DNA of 64,000 nucleotides, taken from contig JAMXIF010000045.1 of assembly GCA_028583685.1 (NCBI GenBank), forward strand, positions 5,349,142 through 5,413,141. The letters are read 5' to 3'. This stretch comes from Petaurus breviceps papuanus (taxonomy: Eukaryota; Chordata; Mammalia; Diprotodontia; Petauridae). The position numbers were made by a program, and so were the translations under genes. How positions within the stretch are numbered: the first letter of the stretch is position 1; each line of letters starts with the position of its first letter. Shown here one piece after another: positions 1 to 11,714 of the stretch. The notes beneath the pieces are model-generated. The model searched no databases. It was not told where the DNA came from and worked only from the letters and a program-made list of their open reading frames with translations.

Positions 1-56
1 TTCCTTCCTTCCTTCCTTCCTTCCTTCCTTCCTTCCTTCCTTCCTTCTTTCTTTTC
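1..56. repeat. (TTCC)n microsatellite at the window edge
   Basis: Perfect TTCC tetranucleotide units run from the first base and decay into TTTC-rich sequence. The array is cut by the window start, so its full length is unknown. The same motif recurs at 52.3 kb. Confidence 0.95.
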
Positions 57-1179
57 TTTGCAACATGACTAATATGGACAGTGCAACAGTCTGGAAGAGA
101 TTGAAGGATCAAGGGATTGGAGGTCACAGTACAGATTAGGAGTATGGTCATGTAAGATAGGGCAAATGCAGAGGGGGGATGTCAATGGATTATGGTCGGA
201 TAAGGGGATTTCAAAATTCTTGAATAAGGAAGTAGTATATTTATTGGTGATGGAAACACCAAGGATATGACTATCCGTTGGTAATGTGGGTTGAATGAAT
301 AGCTCATGGTAGGTGAATACGTTGAGGAACTGAGTGGTTAAGGCATTTGAGGGAGAATCAATATCCATGTTTAAGTCTCCTTTTATTAAGGCAAACCTTG
401 GGGATGAGTGAAAAATCTTAAGCTAAGCAATTATTTAATTGAGGAACAAAGGAATGGCCTGGAGATGTATAGACAACAAAACATTATTTTGACTGATGGT
501 AGATATAGCATGAGCCTCAAAGGAACTAATATAACTTATAGTGTTTTGGAGAAAAGAGGAGAATCTAGAGGTAGTGATGAGAAGCAAAGAGTATCACAAT
601 TCCCCCGCCTTGATAAGGAGAATGATAATTCAGCCAGTATGAGAAGGGGTTGTCATGGAGGCAGAGTCATCAGGATAAAATCATGTTTCAGTAAGATCTA
701 GCAGATGGAAGGAATGGGAGAGGAAATTTTTAAAGTGAAGGGAGTCCTAAAGCTGTAGGGAGGATTGTTATTCCTTACTTTGGAAGTTCTTCATATCCAA
801 GGGGGGAAATTGGACTGGTAGCAGGAGATGGAAGATACTTTGTGGTGTTGCAGTTAGAAGTGGTTGCTTTGGAGTACATGGAAGATGACTAGTCTGCCTC
901 ACTTAGGCGACACACCAAGTCAAGCAAGATATGAAAGTTTTAGGGCAATAGCACACCCATGATCTAAGGTCTTCTCACTGACTGGCAATGAGGCAGCAGC
1001 AGGAAGGGCTGAAGCCATGTGCAGAGGGATAATGCAGGATCTGGCTCCTTTTCTGGATCTCTTCTGAACACACAACAGTTAGACTCTCACTTTTTTTCCT
1101 AACCTTATCCATGTTTATACCTCTGTATTTAGCTAGGATTTTCTACCTGCCAATTTTTTAATATGTTCTCTGATTTCCC
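57..1179. other. No recognised feature
   Basis: Unique-looking AT-rich sequence. Two short open frames (99 codons on the minus strand near 69-368 and 97 codons on the plus strand near 408-701) have no recognisable domain, signal or compositional bias, and I treat them as chance. Confidence 0.5.
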
Positions 1180-1795
1180 ACTTAGGCCTTTACAATGATC
1201 TTTCACCATACTTAGAATGTATTTCTTTCCTGTTTCACCCATCCTTCTACATTGAAATTTCATACTATCTTTAAACTAGCTATAAGGCAATCTCTCTCAT
1301 GTATACCTCCCTGATTTCCCCAGGCAGATGCAATCTCTCCTTTCTTAGAACATGCCATCTCTCTTGTGCATTTATCATAAATTATTCTGAATTGTGGTTA
1401 TTCGTGACTGCTCTGTAATTGACTCTGGGGTAGATAGTGAAACTACCTTCTCTGTAACCACAGCTAATGAAGACATACCAAAAAAAAACCAAAAAACTTT
1501 CTAACATTCAAGTCCTTATAACCATTAAATTGTTCAAAACCAGAAATGTAGATGATATAATTAACGTAAGTGACATTAAATAAGAAGAGTTGTGTTCTGT
1601 ATTACCTCCATCTCCCAAATCCAAGAGACTTTCCATTTACTTTGCTTAAAAGACCTTCTATATGTTTTGTCTTCTCTTATTAGTATGTGAGATCATTAGG
1701 AGCAGGAACTGTCTTACTTTTATTTTTATATTCTCAGTAGTTAACACAGTTCTGTGGACATAGGAAATAATAAGTATTTCATTCATTCATTTGAA
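1180..1795 (+). repeat. L2 LINE 3' end, old and interrupted
   Basis: The order of pieces follows the L2 3' region: pyrimidine-rich CCTCC/TTCACC sequence, then around 1680-1795 a tail resembling the L2/MIR ending (a 'gagg.cagg.actgtctt' block, then 'agcacagt.cctgg.acatag' and 'aataa.tatttcattcattcatttgaat'). It is strongly diverged. The stretch at 1430-1600 does not match and may be an insertion. The family call is from memory of the consensus. Confidence 0.4.
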
Positions 1796-2524
1796 TATCA
1801 GAGCACCTTGTAAAGAGTTTGCAATGTCTATATAATTGGTTATATAAGAAAAGTGGATAAAGAATGGAAATCTCATGTATATCATTTATGGTCATAGATA
1901 TGAATAGGGACTAAATTTGTGATTCAATTGGTATTAAAAACTTCTATACAAGAAATTGACTTTCCCAGAGTAGATTAGTGTCTTCTCTGCAATTTCAAGT
2001 CTCAGAGTGGACTTGTAATAAAACTAAAATAATAATAATTAGATTAAGTACTCCAGAATATTGGGCACATCCTCTGTAGAGCAAATAAGTGAAAAAAACC
2101 AATAAGATGAAAGGGATTGAAATTTGTAGCAGTAAAAGTAACTAGTCTTATAGGTACAATCTCATGGAAAAGCTATCAAAATTGAACTAAATTGTCCACA
2201 ATTTTGTAGAGTTCATGACTTCATCTGTGACCATGTGAACCTGATCATGTGTTAAAAGTTTCTACTATGAATGTTCAGTAAAGGTACTGTAATAAATGCT
2301 ATAAATAAATCTGGTGTCAGAAGATAGGAATGAAATCTTATTATACAAATGCAACACCTTATGGTGTTTTATGTATATGGTTTATAGTTTGTGGATAACC
2401 TTTGTGTAGCAAATTGATGAGTTCACTCCTCCCCACCCCCACTTTAGGTGGTTTGGTAACTTTTAAGAATTCTTTCTTCACATCCTATCTAATAATAGAT
2501 ATTATTGGAGTTTCTCCCTTCTTC

Positions 2525-2705
2525 CCCACCAATATGACCTTATCCTTTATTCAGGTCTTCATCAATTCTTTCCTGGATTATCATTATAGTCTCCTAATTG
2601 GTCTCCCTGCTTCTATGTTCTCCCCTCTACATTTTGTACTATGTGCAGCTACGATTATAATCTTCCTAAAGCTTCTCTATTCTACCCTCTTTTCCTCCCC
2701 TTCCT
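2525..2705 (+). repeat. L2 LINE fragment
   Basis: Contains the characteristic L2 3' block about a diverged 'ctggactattgcaatag', then 'cctcctaactggtctccctgcttc', here as CTCCTAATTGGTCTCCCTGC, followed by a diverged 'tgatcttcctaaa'. A 107-codon open frame across it is a by-product. Confidence 0.55.
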
Positions 2706-4296
2706 CATTACAGGAGAATAAGTAACTGGGCTTGTTTTGGAGAGGGGTGCATTATGAAGTTCAAAGTCTTTGTGGAAGCAGGGAATCTTAATATGGGTCT
2801 CAAGCATAAGCCCTTTGGGTCAATATATGTGTCCTTTCCAGAGCAATGGAGGCAGAAAGGGAAGGTCTACTGAAGAAGCACTTTAAGAATTAACATTCTC
2901 CAGCATTAATTTACATTGATTTTTACTTAATTGGGGCTTTCTATTTCTTTTTTTCCCTTTGGATTGAACTGAAATTTCTGTACAAATGCTGCATAATTCT
3001 GGGATGGGAGAGGAGAGTAAGAGTTAATGGAGGCTGGATAAATCATCTAGCTTATATCTTGTTGTTTCCATGACTTAAGAAATTAACTGTCAAATTGCCA
3101 TGTATTTAGTTATTTTAGTAATGTTATATCTTTTCCCCCTATCTACCCATTAAAGTATAAGATCTTTGCCTTTAGAGATGATTCTATTTGTTTTGTTTTG
3201 TCTATATGTACTCCGGGAATTAAAATAGTTCCAGTAGTCTAATAATACTTTACAAGTGATTGTTAAACTTAATTGAATTTCAGTACCAGAATTTTATTAC
3301 ATGTGGTTGTATTTTGGTAAGGCATTAGTATAACTAAATAATGTTGTTTTGTTCATAGTAGGAATTCAATATGTATTTCTTTTGAAAATTAATAATGTTA
3401 TCTGGAGTCTTTCTATACTTAATTCTAAGGACCACATTTTTATCAGAAATAAGATTTTCTGTTTTTCTTCTTTTTAATATATTTAAATTAAGCATAACTT
3501 AATTATATTAAATTGTATATTCTGAATAAAAGTCTAAAAGCCAAAACACATAATGAGGGGAATAATAGTAATGAAATAATTACACCTCTGAGGAATCTTA
3601 CTTTAAAATAATACAATAAAGTAGTCACTTGGTGATGTGATCACTATTCAATAGTCTCATGAAAGCACAGAAATTTTGTCAATTTCTATGGAAATTCCTA
3701 GATTAAAATACTGCAGTCAACATTCATAGATGTCATTTTGTAAATGTCAAAATATTTTAGTTATGAGATTTTAAGGTTCAATGTACCATTTTAAAAAGTT
3801 AAAGAGTTTCTGTACTGAGAATTGTAGTGTAATTTCTTTTACTTTGGTTTCATCTCCTTGACTACATGAATTCTTATTCCTCAGTACACTGTCTAAGTTT
3901 AACCTATAAGCCATCAGTTTAATTAATAATCATTCACTAATCACCTAGTCTATGCTAGGTATTGTCCTAAGGTGGTAGAAATGTGAAGATATAATGGGGA
4001 TAAACTAGGAAAATGGGGACTATTCATCCCTGTATTTGACACGTAAGTTGCATAATTACCAACATCATTATGATGGACATCCAATATTCTACTCCTGCAC
4101 TAAAAACCACATTTTAAAATCCCTAAATTTCTATAATAGCCCTTTTATGGACTGAAGTGTGGAAGAAAGAAAATTGCATCAAACAGGGACAAAACCAGGC
4201 TTTCAATTTCAACTTTATGTGACATTAGACAATTCACCCATGGTTTTAAATTTCTAAAATGAAGTGTTTGAATCAAGCATCACTTTATAGATGAAT
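2706..4296. other. No recognised feature apart from a small tail-like scrap
   Basis: AT-rich unique sequence. A short piece near 3925-3985 resembles the widespread 'catttattaagc.cctactatg.gccagg.actg' repeat tail but is too short and diverged to classify. No open frame of note. Confidence 0.45.
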
Positions 4297-4307
4297 GCTA
4301 CTTCTCA

Positions 4308-4435
4308 TGGAAAGAGATATACAGATGCAATTAAGCCAAAGAAGACTGGAAAATGAAACAATCTTAACTATTTAAACACTATTTGTTCTCAAGGATCATC
4401 TATCCAAGGGTAGTTGGAATAAGACGTAGAAGGTG
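4308..4435 (+). repeat. Direct repeat, copy A (partner at 4741-4877)
   Basis: This 128-bp segment matches 4741-4877 in the same orientation over its whole length, by eye at roughly 80%. Shared blocks include 'ATACAGAT.CAATTAAG', 'AGAAGACTGGAAA' and 'CATCTATCCAA..GTAG'. The unit repeats after about 430 bp. No known family recognised. Confidence 0.75.
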
Positions 4436-4484
4436 AAAATCTATATTATAGGAGACTTAGGAAACTGTACAGAAGTTAGAACCA

Positions 4485-4740
4485 AGATAACAGATTAGGG
4501 CAGCCACCTAGCTGAACTCTCCCAGCATTCCTCTCCAAAAAACTTTAAAATAATGCCTCAAATCAAATTAGGGAGTGCAATACCAACAAAAACCCTGGTC
4601 TAAGCATTTTTCTGACCTAAAAAAACTTTAACAGGTTAGCGGGAGAGACTTATGACACCATGGTAGAAGCTTTTTGAGAGGTCCCACACACAGCAGCAGT
4701 AAAAATTGCCAAAGCAGCAGCAGCAGCTTCAGCATCTTCA
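4485..4740 (+). repeat. Possible LINE 5' UTR-like fragment
   Basis: The run 'agataacagattagggcagccacctagctgaactctcc' is reminiscent of the 'aagatggcagagtag...cctgagctctccc' opening of marsupial L1-type elements, and is followed by an A-rich 'aactttaaaataatgcctcaaa' block like those seen after the same opening elsewhere. It lies between the two copies of the local direct repeat. Weak resemblance only. Confidence 0.3.
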
Positions 4741-4877
4741 TAGAAAGAGGTATACAGATACAATTAAGTCAGAGAAGACTGGAAAGTGTTACAATCTCCA
4801 TTATTGAAACACAATTTGGTATTAAGGAACATCTATCCAAAAGTAGTGATGGTAGTTGGAAAAAGAAGTAGAAGAGA
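4741..4877 (+). repeat. Direct repeat, copy B (partner at 4308-4435)
   Basis: Second copy of the local direct repeat, preceded by a short run of CAG/CAGCAG units (4692-4730). It differs from copy A by substitutions and a few small indels, so the duplication is not recent. Confidence 0.75.
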
Positions 4878-5048
4878 AGGGATACTAAGGGGATCAGGAC
4901 ACCTGGTAAGAAAAAGATTAAAGAGGACTCTTTGCTGGCACTAGGTATTCTTGATCCTGATGCATGACTCTGTTGTCCATACACAGTTCTGGGTCACAGA
5001 TCAAGGGCTGAGGGGAGTGCTACTGGTTGGTTACAAGAGATCAGGGAA

Positions 5049-5222
5049 GGGCCAGCTAGATGGCGCAGTGAATAGAACACCATCCCTGGAGTTAGGAGGA
5101 CCTGAGTTCAAATCCTGCCTCAGACACTTAACACAAAGCTGGGTATGTGACCTTGGGCAAGTCACTTAACCCCAATTTCCCTGACTTCCCCCCTCCAAAA
5201 AATTAAAAAAAAATAAAAAAAA
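5049..5222 (+). mobile_element. tRNA-derived marsupial SINE (WSINE/MAR-like)
   Basis: Head 'GGCCAGCTAGATGGCGCAGTG' type tRNA-like 5' end, then 'GACCTGAGTTCAAATCC' (B-box region), then the CORE-type 'GTGACCTTGGGCAAGTCACTT' block, ending in 'aaccccaatt', a C-rich run and an A-rich tail. It appears full length. The head (5054-5070) also resembles a CTCF motif. Confidence 0.85.
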
Positions 5223-5429
5223 AAGAATTGGACAAAGCAACACCCCCAAAAAACCCAAGTTAAAGTAGGAATGACCAGAGCCAGCACCATGATATTGTCA
5301 GATTTGAAACCTAGCCATGACAATAGTACAAGTAAATAGTATATTTTTAAAAGGTGTCTCACAACATTTTTATTGAGAAAGAAGAGTTTATTATTGTAGA
5401 GTGCTGTTAATTTCCCAGAATCCAAACCT

Positions 5430-5895
5430 CAAAAGGAACCCAGGCCTATCCAGTCCAATATTATATTATCAACAATCACTTCTACAAAACTCCCCCCACA
5501 TGATCATCTAACCTTTGTCCAAATACTTCCAATGATGAGACACTCTTCCCTCAAGCAAGCTATTCCATTTTTGGATAGATCTAATTAATAGGAAGCATTT
5601 CCCTACATCATGAATAATTGTTTCTCTGTAACCTCTACTCATTGCTCCAGGCTTTGCTCATTGGGGAAAAGCAAAACAAGACTAATCCCTATTCCACAAA
5701 TCATTCAAATATCTGATAACAGTTCTTTGCAAGGCTTCTCATCTCAAGGATAAACATGGAATGTCCTACCAAATGATCTAATTATTTCATCATCCCAGTC
5801 TCTTCTAGAAAACCAATAGCTTGCCTTTATCTTTCTTAGGATATGGTACCCATTACCGAACACAGTATTCCAGATGTGGCCTGAACAAAGTCCAG
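5430..5895 (-). mobile_element. CR1/L3 LINE 3' region, fragment
   Basis: Read on the minus strand this follows the L3 order: the 'cc.gatgtggcctga' end block (5873-5885 on plus), the 'ctccaggct..gctc' block, 'ttccctacat.atgaat', 'attccatttttgga' and 'cttccaatgatgaga'. It is a long-inactive, diverged fragment with no open frame. Confidence 0.65.
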
Positions 5896-5911
5896 TAGAG
5901 TAAATAATAGT

Positions 5912-6112
5912 ATTATGGATTTAGAGCCAGAAGGAATCTCAGAAGACATTCAGTTGAATCCTTTTATTTTACACATGAGGAAATGGAAACCCAAAGAAAT
6001 GAAATGACTTGCCCAGGGTCATACAGGTAGGATCAGAGCCAGAAATTGTACCCACTTCAAATTCAATGATATTTTCCCTTTACCCCACTGGCTATGTAAT
6101 ATGCCTCTCTTA
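5912..6112 (-). mobile_element. MIR-type SINE fragment
   Basis: Minus-strand CORE-SINE signature: 'ttttacacatgaggaaatggaaaccca', then 'gaaatgacttgcccagggtcatacaggtag' on the plus strand. The opening 'tatggatttagagcc.gaagga.ctcagaaga' is typical of MIR/MIR3-class repeats. Diverged. Confidence 0.7.
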
Positions 6113-8370
6113 ATGAAGCATAAAATAGGCTTAGTTGTTATTATTTTTTTCTGACTGTGTTGTCATTTATATTTACTTATATGAAGCTTGCAGTTCATAA
6201 AATATTTTTATTTGGCTTCACAGTAAGAATTGTTCTGTGCTTCCAAATCTAACATTTATGAAGTATTTTAAACCAAGTACAGAATATTAACTGTATGCCT
6301 ATTAAGTTTATTTTTAGCAGCCCATATCTTTAAAAAAATTTTTTTTAATTTGGCCTGGGAATTTTGTTTATGCAAAACTTTAAATGAGCGTGCTTTCTGA
6401 AAATTCTAGTCTTTTGAGACCAGTTTCTCCTAGACATTTCAATTCTTGCATTTAGCAATAAAAATTCTCCTTTTCAAATGAATAATTAAACGGTATTGAC
6501 ATTTAACACCATAAAGAAGAAAAGTCTTGCACAATCTGAAATGAGATTTATTAAAGGACACTATTTACACCTCTCTAGAGAGATGAAATAATCTATAATC
6601 ATCCAATTCTACATCTAGATTGGGATGCTAATATAGTAGTTCCAAAGAAAACTGTCTAGCTCTCCCCTCCCCCTTTTTGCATAGGAAAAGTCCTATTTCT
6701 GTGTGCCTTAGGGATGATCACTTCATTTGTTGGGGATGCAAAGGGGAAATAGAGATAAAACAATGACCATCATCCCTATATTTTGGCCTATGATACTGAT
6801 GTCCAAATCTCATTCACAAAAAGCTTCTTAGATAACTGTCTTCTTCTCCATACAATATTTCTCTTCTGAATCCCTCAACTTTAGTATCTAGCAAAGATGA
6901 AAACACATGCATCCCCAAAGCCTTGGTTATTTTGCCCAAGATTTTTTATTATTCTTAATAATACTTTCCAAGTTGAAAATTATCAGTTTTCCATTATATC
7001 CTTTGCATAATGCCAGGTAGGATGTGCCAGGTCAACAAGTAGATACTTTGGATGTCCTTAATAAGGAGTTTTCAACTCCTATTCTTCCATTGACCACATT
7101 CAGATGACTTGAAGAATTCCCCCAGTTTAATATGGTCATCCCAAATCTGAGGGGAAATGTTCGGATCTGACACTTCAAGCCATTTTTCTCCCTTTTGCCC
7201 TACATGAATTGCTTTTATCATTCTTTCAAGCAACACTTCATACTGTATTATAATTCAAGAGTATAAATATGTTCCTCTAGCCTTTTCCTTTCATCTCTCA
7301 AATGGGCATTAGCTTGTAATTGATACCTATCCTGGTGTTACATGGTTAAAGAAGAAACACAAATACAGCATATTGTTTAAACGTGATAGCTAAATTATTT
7401 CTTGCAATAAGTTTCACTGTCTGTTTTCTTTTGGGGAACTCTTTTGGTTAACTGTTGTGACTAATCTTTATGGAAAACTACCTATTCATGTGACTGTTGA
7501 AATAATGGAAATGCAATGAGACATGCCCATGTTCCATCATGCTATTGATCTCCAATTTACATTCCCCTATTTCCCTAGATGCTAGATTCCCTATAGCAAT
7601 TAAGGCACACAGATCTATTTCTTTAGCAGTCATTAGGAAACTGAACATAAGGATATAAGACAAAAACCAATTTTCTCAAGAAATCAGACTACCTTATTTC
7701 ATTTTGTCACTGATTTCTAGAAATTTATTGGAGGCTCTATTCACCAGTCATATTTTGGAAGGTTAAAGTTTAATTTATTTAGCATAGAGAAGAACATTAG
7801 AAATTTTTTAGCATAAAATCCATATAAATAAGATATGAACAATGTGTTTTGCCTTCCTGCTAAGTGCTGGAACCTTTCCTTGACTTCCATGTTTACTAAC
7901 CTCATCTTTGATAAAATTTACCCTGTTTAACTGGGGTAGGCCTGCTGGACCTAGGGCCACAAACAAAGAGTCAGACTAGAGCAGTGAACCCACTCAAAAG
8001 AGGAGTAGGCAAAGAATTTGACAAATTTCTAACTATAAATGGTATTGAACCACAGGTTTCAGAACCTAGTTACCACTTAACAGAATTGGAGGACAGAAAG
8101 CAATCAGAATGTGAGTTTAAACATAACTAAAGAATTTATTGAGAGTAAATATTAGAACCCAGATATTAGTGATTAATTAAGGCATAAAAGGGCAAATAGA
8201 AGAAGAATTAAGTTTCAAGAACTGAGATTTAGGGAAAAGTCAGAAGGGATTAGGATATGGATGGGGATAGGGATTAGGATATGGATTCTAAAAATTGGGA
8301 AATAGATATAGAGAAGACTAGCAGGAAGACTGGCAATGATGATCCAAGGTCTGCTAAATTCTCAAATATG
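6113..8370. other. No recognised feature
   Basis: AT-rich unique sequence, about 2.2 kb, with no long open frame, splice-flanked frame, RNA gene or clear repeat. Short frames (for example 61 codons on minus at 7478-7663) look random. Confidence 0.5.
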
Positions 8371-8394
8371 TTATTTGCTTAATTTAAGGAAAGA

Positions 8395-8760
8395 GGTGAA
8401 GCATAGGATTTAGTCCACAGATTAATAAAATCAATGACAGAGATGGATGCTGTTAGTCTTTCTTTCTCCAAGAGGACCATAACATCAAGGAGGTGATGCC
8501 ATGACATGTAAGTGAATTGGATTTAACTGAGGGCTGTGCAAAGTCACCAGTCTTACTTTCTCCTCTGGAGCCATCTGGTTCAGTGATCCAACATAGATCA
8601 GGACAACTGGAGATGGCCCAGGATACAGTGAGAGACCTTGTTCTTTTCAATTTAAGGTCTTTAACAGGTCTCTGTCTTACTGAGGTAATGTCCATTCAGT
8701 GATTAAGGCTTAGTAAGAAATGAGGCAGAGAATGGACTCTTTAAAAAAATGATCATAAAG
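8395..8760. repeat. Possible old interspersed repeat of uncertain family
   Basis: This block ('gatgccatgacatg.aagtgaattgga', 'ggctgtgcaaagtcacc', 'tggagatggccc', 'gaggtaatg.ccattcagtgatt') is more GC-rich than its surroundings and resembles a block I recall recurring in marsupial sequence. There is only one copy in this window. Small open frames on both strands (80 and 61 codons) are probably incidental. Confidence 0.3.
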
Positions 8761-8930
8761 GGGAAAACCCTCAGGATTTCTTAACAAAACGGAAAAATAT
8801 GCTATTTAAGTTCATTCTGAGTCAATCAGGGCTGAGAGCTAGAGTGCTTTGGGGTTAAGACTGATCTTCCAGAGAACAAATAGTTTCAGATATTAACATT
8901 TATATTCCCTTTGGGCAGAGCATCTGCATG

Positions 8931-9100
8931 AAAGGGGGGGGGGGAGGAGAGACAGAGAGACAGAGACACCAAGAGACAGACAGAGAGACAAAGACAGAGA
9001 GAGACAGAGACAGAAATAGACAGAGACACATAGAAATAATGAAAGAGATAGAGAGAGAAAAGAAAGAGAAAGAAAGTAGGAAGGAAAAAAAGAAGGGAAG
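8931..9100. repeat. Purine-rich (GA)n/(GACA)n tract with G11 run
   Basis: An 11-G run (8934-8944) leads into about 150 bp of almost pure purine on the plus strand built from GAGA, GACA and GAAA units. Overlapping low-complexity open frames on both strands here are artefacts of the repeat. Confidence 0.9.
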
Positions 9101-9199
9101 GAAGACCAGAGTGGTTTCAAAGTTCATATTTATCTGAATGATCTACTAGGCTGTCTCTTCAGGTGTAGCTTGTCTGGATGGTTATTTCCACACCAGCTC

Positions 9200-9555
9200 A
9201 CAGAACCAATGAATCTTACATTTCAAAGGTTTCTCAGACTGTATCTAGGCCAATCCATAACCAAACAAGAATTGCTACTTCAGTATCCATTACCTTGTTT
9301 AAAATCATTTATAATAGAAATATGACTGTCTCTCATCTATGCTTATTCTACTTTTGGATAGCTTTAAATTAGAGGATTTTATCCACTACATTGAGCCAAA
9401 GTCTGCCTCTATAAGAATGACAGTTTGGGTCTCGTTTACTCTGTTGGAGCCAAGAAGAACAAGGCTAAATCTCAGTTTACTTTACATCCCTCCAAATATA
9501 TGGAGGCAGTGATCATGATGTCCCTAAATTGTCTCTTATTCAGGTTAAATATTAG
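9200..9555 (-). mobile_element. CR1/L3 LINE 3' region, fragment
   Basis: Minus-strand L3 order: 'aatctta.a.ttcaaagg..ctcaga', 'aggccaatccataaccaaacaagaat', 'ttttggatagcttta', 'attgagccaaagtctgcctct' and 'gatcatgatgtccc'. Diverged and non-coding. Confidence 0.6.
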
Positions 9556-9559
9556 GTGC

Positions 9560-9668
9560 TCAGCTAGACAGCTGGTGGTGCAATGGATAGATCACTAGGC
9601 CTAAAGGCAAAAGGACCTGAGTTCAAAATCTGGACTCAATTATTTCACTTCTATTTGTCTCAGTTTCT
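9560..9668 (+). mobile_element. MIR-type SINE, 5' half (split)
   Basis: 'CAGCTGGTGGTGCAATGGATAGA' head and 'GACCTGAGTTCAAAATCTGG' box, running up to 'CTCAGTTTCT'. The element resumes at 9921 with 'aaactataaaatggagataataa' and ends near 10045, so it is cut by the SINE at 9669-9920. Confidence 0.75.
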
Positions 9669-9920
9669 CCCATTGTTCAGTCAGTCATTTTTCAGTCATG
9701 TCCGACTCTTTGTGAGGCCATCTGGGGTTTTCTTGGCAAAGATACTGGAAAATTTGTCACTTCCTTTGTCAGTTCATTTTTCAAAAGAGAAACTAAGACA
9801 AACAGGGTTACATGACTTGCACAGGGTCACACAGCTAGTAAGTATCTGATCTGATCTCGGAAGGACGAGTCTTCTTAACTCCAGGGTCTTCATTCCATCC
9901 ACTGTGCCACCTAGGTGCTC
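9669..9920 (-). mobile_element. CORE-SINE with RTE/BovB-type tail, inserted into a MIR
   Basis: On the plus strand it starts with the RTE-like tail ('cagtcatgtccgactctttgtga', 'tggggttttcttggcaaagatactgga'), passes into the CORE block ('gcacagggtcacacagctagtaagt') and ends at the tRNA-like head ('ccactgtgccacctaggtgc'). The host MIR continues in register on both sides with TTTCT repeated at the joints (9664-9668 and 9921-9925). Confidence 0.85.
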
Positions 9921-10045
9921 TTTCTAAACTATAAAATGGAGATAATAAAAGTACCTAACCCACAAAATTCTTGTGAGGAGGAAATATTTATTTTAAAATG
10001 CTTAGCACATAGTAGGTGCTATATAAATGTATATTCCCTTAAGAC
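9921..10045 (+). mobile_element. MIR-type SINE, 3' half
   Basis: Continuation of the split SINE at 9560: 'ataaaatggagataataaaagtacct' followed by the classic tail 'gcttagcacatagtaggtgctatataaatg'. Confidence 0.75.
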
Positions 10046-10264
10046 TTCCTTTAAACAAATATGGTATGACATAGTCTGCAGATTTCTGATGATACTGATT
10101 GTCATTCTTTAGATGTTCTCTAGCTAGGGGATATCTTCATGAAAACATGTTACACAAAAAAGTAATATCACTTCAGAAGTGAAATAGACATGTGGAATTG
10201 TTTTGGGATTATGCCTTCCTTCTGTTAGTTTAAATGTCAGTTGCATGTTATACCTCTGTTTCCT

Positions 10265-10385
10265 TAGGCATGTTACTTATCTTTCATAAAATGTAGGTTG
10301 CTGACCTGTAAAAAAAATAAAAAGAGGTGGAATTATATGGCCTCTGATGTCGCTTGCAATGTTGAATCTATTGTCTTACAATCCT
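10265..10385 (+). mobile_element. MIR fragment
   Basis: 'cctctgtttcctta' with 'tgtaaaa..aaaaagaggtggaattatatggcctctgatgtc.cttgca' and 'tgaatctattgtcttacaatcct', matching the central-to-3' part of MIR. Diverged. Confidence 0.5.
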
Positions 10386-10608
10386 AAAGTACTATAATGA
10401 GTCTAATAAGTCAGCCAGTTTTGAATTCACAAAACAACATAAACATATATCTCATATTTCTTCATCTTTCCTATAAGGATAGCATTTAATACTTTGTGAA
10501 ATATTTGCTGAAATATAGTTAGGGTTTGTCAGGGTGTTTTCAGGCAACAGGAAGGAGGCTCCACTCCTTTAGCTGGAGTGACTAGGCAAGAATAAACTGT
10601 TCACATTG

Positions 10609-10800
10609 TAGATGGAGTGCTTAGGCTGAAGTCAGATAGGGTTGAGTTCAAATTTGACCTCAGACAGTTATTAACTGTGTGACCCTGGGCACTTCACCTC
10701 TATTTGATTAAGTTTCTACTCTATAAAATAAAGATAATAATAGCACCTACTTTCCAAGGTTCTTCTTATATAGTAATTTTAAAACACTTAGAACAATACT
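10609..10800 (+). mobile_element. MIR-type SINE
   Basis: 'ggctgaagtcagatagggttgagttcaaatttgacctcagaca' followed by 'taactgtgtgaccctgggcacttcacctc' and 'tctataaaataaagataataatagcacctac', in MIR order with no obvious interruption. Confidence 0.75.
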
Positions 10801-11115
10801 GTTACTATTCTTTTATTAGAGTGATAAATCTGGGGAAGACAGATTAAAGTAAATATTAAATATCTGTTAACATCATTTCACTAGCCACCAATTGTAGGTG
10901 ATGGATTTCTTAAAAAGATAAACATGTAGATACATATTGCTTCTTCAAATATATAAAATGAATAAGAACGGTTCACATTTGCATTATCAGCAAAAAATCT
11001 TAAGAGTATGGATATACACGAAACAATATGTGAAAGTCATCTTCAATTTTTGGCTCACCATTTCTGCTCATAATTGGTTATATTGATAATATTCATCCAA
11101 TAATGTGGTTTTAAC

Positions 11116-11219
11116 CATTAATTTGATTTATATTATGTGATAAGTACCATAACTGTTATCCAATAACCCTTTAAAGAAAAGGTTATTCACTTCAGCTAAC
11201 TGGACCCCAGAGGAATATG
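11116..11219 (+). repeat. Unclassified repeat, copy 1 (partner at 19958-20061)
   Basis: A 104-bp block that matches 19958-20061 in the same orientation without a length difference, by eye about 80-85%. Shared runs include 'TATATTATGTGA.AAGTACC', 'CCAATAACCCTT.AAAGAAAA' and 'TTCAC..AG'-type endings. Similarity stops abruptly on both sides. I do not recognise the family. Confidence 0.75.
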
Positions 11220-11714
11220 TAATATTGGAGAAGCAAAGGGGAAAATGTAAATTGAAACATTAACAATTCCTTCTGAACTTATCTCTAGATTGGTATTTAA
11301 CCTTTTGAGAAATGAAACAATAGATTTCTTTTTCCTTTATACCTTTGTAATTTTAGATAATATTCAAGTGGTTCCATTGATCTATAACTTCATTGAATTT
11401 TCAAATACAGGAATTTGTCAGCAAAGAACTTCCTAGAGCAAAAACCAATATTGGGTGAACATTTTATTGGGGAACAAATACCTTTAAATCAGAAATAATT
11501 CCAGATTCAATAAAATAGGTTACTCTTAGTCTTTTCAGGGAAATTTTATTCTCATATCGATTGACTTTAAGAGCTACATTTTTCTTATGATTATGTTAAG
11601 TTAGTAAAGGTAGAAGATGAATAATTCAGGTTCTAATCAAATCCATATAACCCAAGGATAAAAAGACTATTGCAATGCTTTTTAAAGGGTGCAAGAGAAA
11701 GTCAGCACTAATCT

